Positions 27,055 through 36,858 of a DNA stretch of 64,000 nucleotides are shown here, piece by piece. Within the stretch, counting starts at the first letter, position 1. Each line of letters begins with the position of its first letter. Under the pieces are notes generated by a model. The model was given only the letters and a program-made list of their open reading frames with translations. It was not told the origin of the DNA and ran no database searches. Made by a program: the position numbers and the translations under genes. This stretch comes from Nibribacter ruber (lineage in GTDB: Bacteria; Bacteroidota; Bacteroidia; Cytophagales; Hymenobacteraceae), in assembly GCF_009913235.1 (NCBI RefSeq), contig NZ_CP047897.1:62001-126000 (forward strand), read 5' to 3'.

Positions 27055-27633
27055 TCAATTCTCCTCATAAACCTTTTCAATCCTTCTATCCGGTATCAAC
27101 CACATCAACGCCACCAGCACATAGACACCGTTCGCGGCCCAGGGGCTCCAGAAGGAGAGGGCTATGCCTGTCAGGTACAAGAGCGGGGAGAGTTTGCCTT
27201 TCAGGTCTTGGCCAATGGCTTTGGCGAGTATTGAGTCTTTGCCGTTCTTTTGGATGATGGTCTGCTCCAGTACCCAATAGGCAATAGAGCACAAAAGCAG
27301 GATGCCGCCATACAGGGCCGTAGCCGCCGGCGCGAAGCTGTTTTCGCCCATCCAGCCGGTGGCAAAGGGAATCAAAGACAGCCAGAAGAGCAGGTGCAGG
27401 TTGGCCCAGAGAATGCTTCCGTTTACCTTGCTGGCGCTGTGGAGCATGTGGTGGTGGTTGTTCCAGTAAATACCGATGTAGATAAAGCTGAGCACGTAGC
27501 TCAGGAACACGGGCAGGAGCGGGGCCAGGGCTTGCCAGTCGGTGCCGTGCGGTACCTTAATCTCCAGTACCATAATGGTGATGATGATGGCCAACACGCC
27601 GTCACTAAATGCTTCTAACCGGTTCTTGTTCAT
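27055..27633 (-). CDS. TMEM175-family potassium channel
   Basis: 192 aa from the ATG at 27633 (a GTG at 27654 would add seven residues). The family signature RLEAFSDGVLAIIITIMVLE contains the FSD motif that lines the TMEM175 pore in helix 1. About six hydrophobic helices follow (residues 8-26, 38-58, 70-90, 100-118, 140-165, 170-185). Bacterial TMEM175 proteins form tetrameric, leak-like K+ channels. It is convergent with the retron RT gene, and GC content returns to the chromosomal level within it. Confidence 0.92.
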   Translation of the reverse strand: MNKNRLEAFSDGVLAIIITIMVLEIKVPHGTDWQALAPLLPVFLSYVLSFIYIGIYWNNHHHMLHSASKVNGSILWANLHLLFWLSLIPFATGWMGENSFAPAATALYGGILLLCSIAYWVLEQTIIQKNGKDSILAKAIGQDLKGKLSPLLYLTGIALSFWSPWAANGVYVLVALMWLIPDRRIEKVYEEN

Positions 27634-27751
27634 AAGGAGGGTCACCCACCGCACCCAAGCCCGGCGAGTAGGAAGAAGGAAAGGTACTACTTAAACTTAT
27701 ATGTAGAAACAGCTATATTGATTTTGCCTCTCCTATTTGAACAGCCAAGGT

Positions 27752-27793
27752 CCGTTTTTGGCCTGTTTTCCAGAAAATAGCCCAAAAACGGAA
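27752..27793. repeat. Dispersed palindrome, copy 10
   Basis: TCCGTTTTTGGCCTGTTTTC with right arm AAATAGCCCAAAAACGGA; the TC/GA outer pair extends the arm. It lies between two minus-strand genes. Confidence 0.9.
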
Positions 27794-27942
27794 ATGCTTG
27801 TCCCGCCATGCGCAGTTGCTCTTATCTCGTTATTTGTACTTGACTATTCTGTCCAAAGACAAACCATCTTATAAGTCACAACCATAACCCAAACTTCTTT
27901 TAAGCGTTGGGTCAGGACAAAGACAAACAAGTGTATAGGTGC

Positions 27943-29148
27943 CTACAAATAGCTAAGCCATCTCTTCTCTAGGTGGGCGGCTTTGTAGCGGCTGTACCAG
28001 CGGCAGGCCGGGTAGAGAAGTAAGACAATAGTTATCCAGACCAGGTAGACATAAGGCAGTTCTACACCTACCCCCACTTCGGGGCGGCCAAATTTCATCA
28101 TCCCGAAGGGCAAGTCCTGCCACTTGACGCCCTGCGCCAACACCATCACCAGCATAGAGGAATGGATCAAGTACCAGTGCAGTAGGTAGAAGAACATGGG
28201 CACCCGGCCATAGGTGGCAAAAAAGCGCGTCACGGCAGTATTGGTAGAGTTGAGCAGCCCCAGCAATACAATCATGATTCCTAGAAAGAATAAACTAAAC
28301 TGCAATGAAGGCGGGTATTTGGTCACGTTGAAGAAAGACAGAATGGTAAAGGCCGTGGTGTTTTGCGGGGCCCAAGGATTTGGTTCGCCGTACAGGTTAA
28401 ACACCCGCAGCACCACAAACACGGCCAGCATGGCAAAGCCAAGGATAAACAAGGCTTTCTTCCGGGCGAAAGCCTCTCTGCGTATCAGTTCCCCGAAGCT
28501 GTAGCCCAGTAACAGCAAACTCAGCCAAGGCAAGAGTGGGTAGGCCACCAACACCGCCGGTCCGCCCTCAAACGGGAAGAACCCCTGCCTGAACAACAAG
28601 GAATAAAAGAATTTGCCGGCCATGGTTTCTGCCGGGCCTACTTGTAGCAAAAGGTTATGCAATAAAATAATCACCAAGCCAATGCCGCCAATAATTCTGG
28701 AGGGAAGCCTGAGCAACAAGGCCAGCACCACAAAGCCCACGCCAATGGCAAAAATGACTTGCAACATGACCGTCCTGAACTGAATGTCAAACCAAATTCC
28801 AAAACCGATGACCGTCACTTCCAGTACCATTAGCCAGACGCCTCTACTCAACAAGAACTTCTGCGCCCGGCCGGCATCCCCGTGTTTCTTGTAAGACAAA
28901 TACGCCGAGGTGCCCGCCAGAAACACAAAGGTGGGCGCGCAGAAATGTGTGACCCAGCGCGTGAGAAACAGGGCCGGCGTGGTGGTGTCAAAGGAGAGCG
29001 GGTCTTGTGACAATGAAGTGGTATGCCACAGGTCGCGCACGTGGTCCAGCGCCATGATCACAATGGCCAGCCCGCGCACTACATCAATAGAAGACACCCG
29101 GCTTTGGGTTTGCTGGGCCAGCGGAAGAGAAGCTTCGGTTTGCAACAT
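27943..29148 (-). CDS. DUF1624 / HGSNAT-like multi-pass membrane protein
   Basis: The 401-aa protein has about ten hydrophobic helices. SSIDVVRGLAIVIMALDHVRD (residues 18-38) is the conserved opening block of the DUF1624/heparan-alpha-glucosaminide acetyltransferase-like family, and HFCAPTFVFLAGTSAYLSY follows. Conserved His near HWYLIHSS and the DHVRD motif fit an acyl-transfer channel, in which acetyl-CoA-derived groups cross the inner membrane. The substrate is unknown, perhaps a periplasmic glycan. The ATG at 29148 is a clear start. Confidence 0.88.
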   Translation of the reverse strand: MLQTEASLPLAQQTQSRVSSIDVVRGLAIVIMALDHVRDLWHTTSLSQDPLSFDTTTPALFLTRWVTHFCAPTFVFLAGTSAYLSYKKHGDAGRAQKFLLSRGVWLMVLEVTVIGFGIWFDIQFRTVMLQVIFAIGVGFVVLALLLRLPSRIIGGIGLVIILLHNLLLQVGPAETMAGKFFYSLLFRQGFFPFEGGPAVLVAYPLLPWLSLLLLGYSFGELIRREAFARKKALFILGFAMLAVFVVLRVFNLYGEPNPWAPQNTTAFTILSFFNVTKYPPSLQFSLFFLGIMIVLLGLLNSTNTAVTRFFATYGRVPMFFYLLHWYLIHSSMLVMVLAQGVKWQDLPFGMMKFGRPEVGVGVELPYVYLVWITIVLLLYPACRWYSRYKAAHLEKRWLSYL

Positions 29149-29291
29149 AGATGGCGTTGGGTTGGAAGGTGGTGGGTACGTGGTTTTGAAGATATATAGC
29201 TTTTCTATGTTTTCCTAGAGACCTGCCAAGCCCCACCTTTCTATGGATTCCCTACTCCCTTGGCGTTGTTTCTAACCCTAAAAATGAGCAG

Positions 29292-29333
29292 GCCGTTTTT
29301 GGCCTGTTTTCCAGAAAACAGCCTAAAAACGGC
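29292..29333. repeat. Dispersed palindrome, copy 11
   Basis: GCCGTTTTTGGCCTGTTTTC paired with a right arm ending CTAAAAACGGC. It lies between divergent genes, upstream of the UvrA2-like gene. Confidence 0.9.
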
Positions 29334-29417
29334 TGATGCGCGCTGGGGCATTTGACCAGAAATACAACAGCCGCTTTCTGGCTTGCGTAAGGGCAAAGAC
29401 CTTTGGTTTTACCGCAT

Positions 29418-31958
29418 ATGGCAAAAGAGACTCACGCAAACACCCCGCAAGAATTCACCGGCTTTGTGACCGTACGCGGCGCCCGGGAGCATAACCTCAA
29501 GAACGTAGACTTGACCATTCCCAGAGACGCGCTGGTGGTGTTCACGGGCGTGTCGGGTTCGGGCAAGTCGTCGTTGGCGTTTGGGACGCTGTACGCCGAG
29601 GCCCAGCGCCGTTACCTGGAGAGCGTGAGCCCGTACGCGCGGCGGCTGTTCCACCAGATGGCCGTGCCCGAGGTAGACGCCATTGAAGGCTTGCCGCCGG
29701 CGGTGGCTTTACAACAACAGCGCGGTACGCCCACCACCCGTTCCAGCGTGGGCAGTGTGACCACGCTCTCTAACCTGGTGCGCATGCTCTACAGCCGGGC
29801 AGGTGATTACCCCAAAGGCCAATCCATCATCTACGCCGAGGCCTTTTCGCCCAATACCCCCGAAGGCGCTTGCCCCACCTGCCACGGCCTGGGCCGCATC
29901 TATGAGGTCACCGAAGACAGCATGGTGCCCGACCCCAGCCTCACCATCCGGGAGCGGGCCATTGCCGCCTGGCCAACTGCCTGGGGTGGCCAGAACCAGC
30001 GCGACATTCTGGTGACCCTGGGCTATGACGTAGACCGCCCCTGGAAAGACCTGCCCCAGAAACAACGCGACTGGATTCTGTTCACCGAGGACCAGCCTGT
30101 GGTACCCGTGTATCCCGGTTATACGCCTGAGCAAACCCAGCGCGCGCTCAAACGCAAAGAAGAACCCAACTACATGGGCACCTTCTCCAGCGCCCGGCGG
30201 CACGTTTTCCATACGTTTGCCAACACCAACAGCCCCCAGATGAAAAAGCGGGTGATGCAGTACATGCTCCACACCGATTGCCCCACCTGCCAGGGCAAAC
30301 GCCTGAACCCCGCTTCGCTCTCCATAAAATTTGCCGGCTATGACATCACCGAACTGTCGCGCCTGCCCCTGCAACGCGTGGCCCAGACCTTGCAACCGTA
30401 TGTGAACGCCGTCACTTCTAGCCACACCCAGCATGACGAGGAACACCCCGAGCAGGTGATTGTGAAACAGCGCATCGCCCAGGACTTGGTGGCCCGTATT
30501 CAGGTACTCTTGGACTTGGGCTTAGGTTATCTGTCCCTGGAACGGAGCACGCCTACTTTATCGCCTGGCGAATTACAACGCCTGCGCCTGGCCACTCAGT
30601 TGTACTCGCATCTGTTTGGCGTGGTGTATGTCCTGGACGAGCCCTCGGCGGGCCTGCATCCTTCTGATACCTTGGCCCTGCTCACTGCCCTGGAGAACCT
30701 GAAGAAAGCGGGCAACTCTCTTTTTGTGGTGGAGCATAACCTGGACGTTATTTCCAAAGCAGATTGGCTGGTGGACGTAGGTCCGGCGGCTGGCGAGAAA
30801 GGCGGCGAAATCCTGTACAGCGGTCCGCCTCAAGGCTTGCAACAAGTCAGCAACTCTCAAACTGCCGCCTATCTATTCTGTTCAGCGCCAGTTGGTATCC
30901 GTGAGCGCCGCACGCCCACCGGTTGGCTCAAACTCAGCGGCGTGACTCGCAACAACTTACACAACCTGGACGCTGAATTCCCGCTGGGTGTGTTCACCAC
31001 CGTCACGGGTGTGTCAGGCTCGGGCAAGAGTAGTTTGGTGAGTCAGGTGCTGGTAGAATTAGTAGCCGAACATCTGGGGCATGAGTTGCAATTGGAAGAA
31101 GAGGAGGGAGACGCGCTGGAAAGCAAAGCACCGCAAACCTTGGGCGGAAGAATTGTAAGCGGCCTAGAGCAAATCAAACGCCTGGTGCGAGTAGACCAGA
31201 AAGCCATTGGGCGCACGCCGCGCTCTAACATGGCCACCTACACCGGCTTGTTTGACCACGTGCGCAAGCTCTTCGCCGAGACGCCCTTGGCCAAAAAACG
31301 CCGTTATGACGCGGGCCGCTTTTCCTTCAACGTAGCCAAAGGCCGCTGTGAGAACTGTACCGGCGAGGGATTCGTGATGGTGGAACTGCTTTTCCTGCCC
31401 AGCGTGTACGCGCCCTGCCCGGTCTGCCACGGCGCCCGCTACAATGCCCAAACCCTGGAAGTGACCTACCGCGACCTCAACATTGCCCAAGTCCTGAACC
31501 TGACTGTAGACGCCGCCTGGGAATTTTTTGATGAGGAACCTGCCATTCACCGCGCCCTCACCGTCCTGCGGGAAGTAGGCTTAGGCTACCTGCGCCTCGG
31601 TCAACCCGCTACAGAACTATCTGGTGGCGAAGCTCAGCGCATCAAACTCGCCACCGAACTGCAACGCCTGAGCCGCGGCAATAGCTTGTATATTCTGGAT
31701 GAACCTACCACCGGTTTACACCCCTCAGACGTAGAGAAGCTCATGGCCCAATTAGAGAAACTGGTAGATGCCGGCAACACGGTCATTGTGGTGGAACATA
31801 CCATGCGCGTGGCCGCTGCTAGTGATTGGGTGTTAGACATAGGACCCGGCGCCGGGGAGGAAGGCGGACAGATTGTAGCTGCCGGAACGCCAGAGCAGGT
31901 GGCTAAGGTGAAGGAAAGTAAGACAGCGCCATTCCTTCGGAAAGAATTAGAAAGATAA
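29418..31958 (+). CDS. UvrA2-like ABC ATPase
   Basis: About 846 aa from the ATG at 29418 (the frame also runs to a TTG at 29403). It has both UvrA ATPase halves: Walker A GVSGSGKSSLAFGTLYAEAQ and GVSGSGKSSLVSQVLVELV, signature sequences LSPGELQRLRLATQ (half 1, with SPGE in place of SGGE) and LSGGEAQRIKLATE (half 2), and Walker B VLDEPSAGLHPSD and ILDEPTTGLHPSD. Cys clusters CPTCHGLG, CPTCQGKR, CENCTGEG and CPVCHGARY are zinc modules. It goes straight from SRAGDYPKGQSIIYAEA to the first zinc module, so the UvrB-binding domain is missing, as in UvrA2 paralogues linked to drug-adduct tolerance rather than canonical repair. Confidence 0.9.
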   Translation: MAKETHANTPQEFTGFVTVRGAREHNLKNVDLTIPRDALVVFTGVSGSGKSSLAFGTLYAEAQRRYLESVSPYARRLFHQMAVPEVDAIEGLPPAVALQQQRGTPTTRSSVGSVTTLSNLVRMLYSRAGDYPKGQSIIYAEAFSPNTPEGACPTCHGLGRIYEVTEDSMVPDPSLTIRERAIAAWPTAWGGQNQRDILVTLGYDVDRPWKDLPQKQRDWILFTEDQPVVPVYPGYTPEQTQRALKRKEEPNYMGTFSSARRHVFHTFANTNSPQMKKRVMQYMLHTDCPTCQGKRLNPASLSIKFAGYDITELSRLPLQRVAQTLQPYVNAVTSSHTQHDEEHPEQVIVKQRIAQDLVARIQVLLDLGLGYLSLERSTPTLSPGELQRLRLATQLYSHLFGVVYVLDEPSAGLHPSDTLALLTALENLKKAGNSLFVVEHNLDVISKADWLVDVGPAAGEKGGEILYSGPPQGLQQVSNSQTAAYLFCSAPVGIRERRTPTGWLKLSGVTRNNLHNLDAEFPLGVFTTVTGVSGSGKSSLVSQVLVELVAEHLGHELQLEEEEGDALESKAPQTLGGRIVSGLEQIKRLVRVDQKAIGRTPRSNMATYTGLFDHVRKLFAETPLAKKRRYDAGRFSFNVAKGRCENCTGEGFVMVELLFLPSVYAPCPVCHGARYNAQTLEVTYRDLNIAQVLNLTVDAAWEFFDEEPAIHRALTVLREVGLGYLRLGQPATELSGGEAQRIKLATELQRLSRGNSLYILDEPTTGLHPSDVEKLMAQLEKLVDAGNTVIVVEHTMRVAAASDWVLDIGPGAGEEGGQIVAAGTPEQVAKVKESKTAPFLRKELER

Positions 31959-31962
31959 CTGC

Positions 31963-32000
31963 CGTTTTCAGGCTGTTTTCTGGAAAACAGCCTGAAAACA
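31963..32000. repeat. Dispersed palindrome, copy 12 (17-bp perfect arms, TTTTC variant)
   Basis: GTTTTCAGGCTGTTTTC (31964-31980) pairs perfectly with 31983-31999. The inner TTTTT of the core has become TTTTC with the compensating G in the other arm. It lies between convergent genes. Confidence 0.92.
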
Positions 32001-32126
32001 AAAACCAACTTACTTTAAAATTAGGCTATGCAAAGACTCGGCTCCAGCTTAAATAAAAGTCTCTATCCGCGGAAAACAATATAGTTAGCCTTTGTTGAAT
32101 TGTCTGCGCATTTACAAACAGGCTAT

Positions 32127-32237
32127 ATGATGCTAAGACAAACGCTTTCGTGCTTCGCTGTTGGCATGCTCTTGTGCTTTACCCTTGGTTGCTCAGGAAA
32201 CCAGGCGCTTGCGGCATTCTTGCATGAACATAGATAA
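32127..32237 (+). CDS. Possible 36-aa lipoprotein-like peptide
   Basis: A frame of 36 codons reads MMLRQTLSCFAVGM followed by LLCFTLGCSGNQ, a short signal-peptide-like stretch with a lipobox (TLGC). The remaining tail (AALAAFLHEHR type) is short. It resembles entericidin-sized lipopeptides, but no homology can be checked. It ends just before the convergent 32244 gene. It may be fortuitous. Confidence 0.35.
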   Translation: MMLRQTLSCFAVGMLLCFTLGCSGNQALAAFLHEHR

Positions 32238-32243
32238 GAAAGG

Positions 32244-32993
32244 CTACGTGCTGAAAAGCAGTTCATTGCCTTTCTTGCCAGAGACCACAAGCGCGTCCAT
32301 CTTACGCAGGCAATAGGTAATCTGACGGCAGCGGTGCAAGGGAAGCTGCAGGGAAGCTTGCAAGTCTTTGTTACTGAAGGGCTGAGGCAGGATCTCTGGC
32401 AGAAACGTCAGAAAGTCCTGGGGACAGGTAAACAGGTGCGTGCTTAGGACCTGCAGCAGTTTGCGGTCCTTGACGCTCACGCGCTTGCGGTATTTGCTGC
32501 CTTTGCCATCGCGGCAGCGCACCTCTTCTTCTTTGATCAATACAAACTCCAGGGTAAAGTTGGCATGGCTGACCAGCTCCGGGATTCTTACCAGTTCTTC
32601 AAACAAATCAGTTAGTTTGCCTTGGTAGGGAGATTTGCGTCTGGAAAGGATGTTTTTGCCAGTGCCATCTACCTGCGCTACCACCTTCTCTGCCGTCACA
32701 GGATGCACCAGGTGCACAGGATGATCTGAAAGCAAGGCCAGCAGTTTAGGGCGTATGGCTGAGAAGTTTCGGGTTTGGATCTCTACTAGCTGATGGCCGC
32801 GTACCAGGTCTACCACATAGCCTTTCACGGGCACTTCCAGGCGGTCCTGGGGCTGGGCCAGCCACTCTTTAAGGGCAAGGTGCAAGGAGCCCTCATTCTG
32901 AATGTTGATGCCCTGCCGTTCGGCGGTCAACGGGGTTTCTTGTACGGCTGTTTCCACTGGTTGCAAGGGGGCTAAGGAAAAGCAAAAGTACAC
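32244..32993 (-). CDS. PD-(D/E)XK-like nuclease-fold protein (uncertain)
   Basis: 249 aa with no membrane segment. Residues 36-80, GSLHLALKEWL then YVVDLVRGHQLVEIQT, resemble a PD-(D/E)XK core: E35, D62 and E71-x-Q73. I recall related proteins with the EIQTxNF block in unrelated phyla, without known function. The C-terminal half is basic with a possible winged-helix region (RCRQITYCLRKMDALVVSG). There is no in-frame ATG; a GTG at 32993 is the assumed start, and the open frame continues to about 33028. Palindrome copy 13 lies upstream. Confidence 0.6.
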   Translation of the reverse strand: MYFCFSLAPLQPVETAVQETPLTAERQGINIQNEGSLHLALKEWLAQPQDRLEVPVKGYVVDLVRGHQLVEIQTRNFSAIRPKLLALLSDHPVHLVHPVTAEKVVAQVDGTGKNILSRRKSPYQGKLTDLFEELVRIPELVSHANFTLEFVLIKEEEVRCRDGKGSKYRKRVSVKDRKLLQVLSTHLFTCPQDFLTFLPEILPQPFSNKDLQASLQLPLHRCRQITYCLRKMDALVVSGKKGNELLFST

Positions 32994-33100
32994 ATCCCAG
33001 TCCCATTCTGTGTCTTGGCAGTTCGCTTTTAGTTATGCTTCGGCTCACGTTTTAGAAGAATTGGGAAGGATGCCCACAGGCCAGGAAACCCAAGGCAATT

Positions 33101-33137
33101 GTTTTTAGCCTGTTTTCTGGAAAACAGGCTAAAAACG
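33101..33137. repeat. Dispersed palindrome, copy 13
   Basis: GTTTTTAGCCTGTTTT (33101-33116) pairs perfectly with AAAACAGGCTAAAAAC (33121-33136), loop CTGG. It lies between divergent genes. Confidence 0.92.
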
Positions 33138-33266
33138 GAAAAGCCAGTCTTGTCTGAAGTGAGTTGGGCTGCGTAAAACACTAAAAACACCAGAAAACTA
33201 CTGATTTTACGACCTTGCCTCAACCAGAAAAAGCTGCCATCGTTTTTGCCAGAAAAAACCAATCCC

Positions 33267-34172
33267 ATGATCCTGCCACCGTTCCTGAAGCCCCATGACA
33301 AAGTAGGCCTGATTAGCACCAGCTCTTTCACCGAGGATAGGTATATACAAGAAGCCGTCAGGATTCTGGAAAGCTGGCATTTGAAACCGGTGCTGGGCAA
33401 GACCATCGGCGCCCGGCACGGTAGCATGGCGGGGCCAGACAGGCTCAGGAAACAGGACCTGCAAGACATGCTGGACCGGGATGACATCAAGGCTATCTTC
33501 CAGACCACGGGTGGCTACGGCATTGTCAGGATCATTGACCAGGTAGACTTCAGTCATTTTAAATACAAGCCCAAATGGGTGGTGGGTTACAGTGACACCA
33601 CCTTTCTGCACAACCACTTGCAGGGCCAGCTGAGCACCGGCTCCATCCATGGTACCATGGCCGCCGACCTGGAGGCCGGTTATCATGCCACCTCCTGGGA
33701 GAGCCTGCGCAAAGCCCTTTTTGGCGAAGACCTGCACTACACCATACAACCGCATCCTTTAAACAGGCTGGGTACCTCAAGCGGTATGCTGGTAGGCGGC
33801 ACCGTCAGTATTCTATGCAATGCCAAAGGTACCATGTCTGAGGTGAACAGCAACGGCAAAATCCTGTTTCTGGAAGAGGTGGGAGAGAAGCATTTCCGGC
33901 TGGACAGCTACCTTGTTTCTTTGAAACACGCCGGCAAGTTTGACTACGTGCGCGGCCTCATTGTAGGCGAGTTGGTAGAGATGGAGGACGATGACCCGCC
34001 CTTCGGGAAAACGCCCGAGGAGATTGTGATGGACGCCGTCAAGGAATATGACTTTCCGGTAAGCTTTGGGTTTAAGGCGGGCCACGGCGAAGTGAACAAA
34101 GCCTTGATTCTGGGCGCCTTGGTACACCTGAAAGTAAACGACCAGGGCACTACCATTTCCTTTGAAACGTAG
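33267..34172 (+). CDS. LD-carboxypeptidase (S66 family)
   Basis: About 301 aa from the ATG at 33267 (MILPPFLKPHDKVGLI); the longer frame begins at a TTG at 33246. The S66 catalytic residues are visible: Ser 109 in VVGYSDTTFLHNH, Glu 203/204 in LFLEEVGEKHFR and His 273 in KAGHGEVNKALILGA. These enzymes cut the L-Ala-D-Glu type tetrapeptide (LD bond) of muropeptides in the cytoplasm or periplasm, or peptide-linked substrates in related families. No signal peptide is visible, so a cytoplasmic recycling role is likely. It is followed by a palindrome copy and the FGase-like gene. Confidence 0.9.
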   Translation: MILPPFLKPHDKVGLISTSSFTEDRYIQEAVRILESWHLKPVLGKTIGARHGSMAGPDRLRKQDLQDMLDRDDIKAIFQTTGGYGIVRIIDQVDFSHFKYKPKWVVGYSDTTFLHNHLQGQLSTGSIHGTMAADLEAGYHATSWESLRKALFGEDLHYTIQPHPLNRLGTSSGMLVGGTVSILCNAKGTMSEVNSNGKILFLEEVGEKHFRLDSYLVSLKHAGKFDYVRGLIVGELVEMEDDDPPFGKTPEEIVMDAVKEYDFPVSFGFKAGHGEVNKALILGALVHLKVNDQGTTISFET

Positions 34173-34199
34173 AACCACCTAAAGAATAACCTGACCCGC

Positions 34200-34237
34200 C
34201 GTTTTTAAGCTGATTTCGGGAAAACAGGCCAAAAACG
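34200..34237. repeat. Dispersed palindrome, copy 14 (diverged)
   Basis: CGTTTTTAAGCTGATTTC with right arm CAGGCCAAAAACG. It lies between two plus-strand genes. Confidence 0.82.
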
Positions 34238-34246
34238 AAATCCCAT

Positions 34247-34999
34247 ATGTCTACTCTACCTCTAGTTTGTCTGCTCACCTGTGAACACGCCGGGAATGAA
34301 GTTCCGCCAGAAACGGCACATATTTTTAAAGGCAAAGAAGAGGTTTTGTACACGCACAAGGCCATAGATCTGGGTGCTCATGTGTTGGCCAGGCACTTGG
34401 AGCGCGCCTTACATCTGCCTTTGTACGTGACCACCGTCACGCGCCTGCTGGTGGAGGCTAACCGGTCCCTGGACAGTGACGAGCTGTTTTCTAAGTTTTC
34501 AAAGAAACTGTCAGAAGCAGAGAAGCATCAAGTCCTGGAAGCCCATTACCATCCGCACAGAAACCAGGTGCTCAACCGCATAGAAGAAGAAATAGCCAAA
34601 GGTAACCGGGTGCTGCACCTAGCCGTGCATACGTTTACGCCTGCCCTGGACGGCGACGTACGCAAGGCTGACATTGGCTTGCTCTTTGACCCCGCCAAAC
34701 CGTTAGAGAAGAAGATTGCCGGTCAATTTAAAACAGCCCTGGAGAAACAGAACCCTCAGCGACACATCCTCTACAATGATCCTTACCCTGGCACGGCAGA
34801 TGGCTTCCCTACGTATTTAAGGAGCAAGTTGGAGAAAGACCAGTACGCCGGCTTTGAGCTAGAAGTAAACCAGAAGTTCTTCCTCTCCGGTGACCCAGAC
34901 GCCTGGGAAACGGTTAAACAAGAAATAGGGGAAGCCCTGAAGACCGTCCTTCAGAAATACCAGGAAAAACGCCGCATCACCATCCGGAAGGCGGAATGA
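34247..34999 (+). CDS. N-formylglutamate amidohydrolase-like protein
   Basis: 250 aa. Family blocks are LLTCEHAGNEVPPE (12-25), HKAIDLGAHVLARHL, VTRLLVEANRSLDS, HRNQVLNRIEEE, HLAVHTFTP and YPGTADGFPTYLRSK, as in FGase (PF05013) proteins. Such enzymes are metal-dependent and hydrolyse N-formyl-L-glutamate to glutamate and formate in histidine degradation, although many family members have other substrates. No hut genes are nearby, so the substrate is unclear. The ATG is at 34247, directly after a palindrome copy. Confidence 0.88.
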   Translation: MSTLPLVCLLTCEHAGNEVPPETAHIFKGKEEVLYTHKAIDLGAHVLARHLERALHLPLYVTTVTRLLVEANRSLDSDELFSKFSKKLSEAEKHQVLEAHYHPHRNQVLNRIEEEIAKGNRVLHLAVHTFTPALDGDVRKADIGLLFDPAKPLEKKIAGQFKTALEKQNPQRHILYNDPYPGTADGFPTYLRSKLEKDQYAGFELEVNQKFFLSGDPDAWETVKQEIGEALKTVLQKYQEKRRITIRKAE

Positions 35000-35001
35000 A
35001 A

Positions 35002-35055
35002 AGCGTCCTCGTTTTTGGCCTGTTTTCTAGGAAACAAGCTAAAAACGAGGACGCT
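35002..35055. repeat. Dispersed palindrome, copy 15 (extended outer arms)
   Basis: The outer arms AGCGTCCTCG and CGAGGACGCT pair perfectly outside the shared core. It lies between convergent genes. Confidence 0.95.
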
Positions 35056-35067
35056 ACCTACATATTC

Positions 35068-36351
<1,284 letters not shown>

Positions 36352-36858
36352 AGTAATAGATCTAAGTAGTGAATCTTGCTTAAAAACAGATCGAAACTGG
36401 GCGCTGACGCCTCCATTTTTACTGTTTGTACACGGGTAATGTGCTTACAACTTCACAAAGGCAGATTTCTTAGAACTGGCTTCTTCCCCTTCTGGCAGCA
36501 ACCCGTTTGGCTGCCAGGTTTTGCAGTCTAAAAGGTAGTAAAATCTTTTGGGGTATGCTGCCTTGGTTTAGTAAAGTGCAACCAGGGTGTATGTTTAAAA
36601 GCGGTATTTAACTTATTGTTTTACAGTTGGTTTAAGGGTAAAATAAAATTCGGTTTTGACGTGTTTTCCATGAAATAGGTCAAAAACGAATAGTTGTTAG
36701 CGGGGTGGGGAGTGTCTACAATGTTGGTTGGCGTTAGGGGATTTGGAAACAACTGCAAAGGGAGCATAAAGGAACCCATTGCTCTTTTCTTTTGAGTGTA
36801 CCAGTTGGTTTTGGGCATTCCCGAATAAATTACCTACTTGCGCCTTTAGGTTCTTGCA
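36352..36858. other. Divergent intergenic region, PLP enzyme to MFS
   Basis: No gene seen in about 500 bp. It contains palindrome copy 16 (36650-36689) and both promoter regions. Confidence 0.55.
36650..36689. repeat. Dispersed palindrome, copy 16 (diverged)
   Basis: TTCGGTTTTGACGTGTTTTC with right arm AATAGGTCAAAAACGAA. Pairing is partial. Confidence 0.75.
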
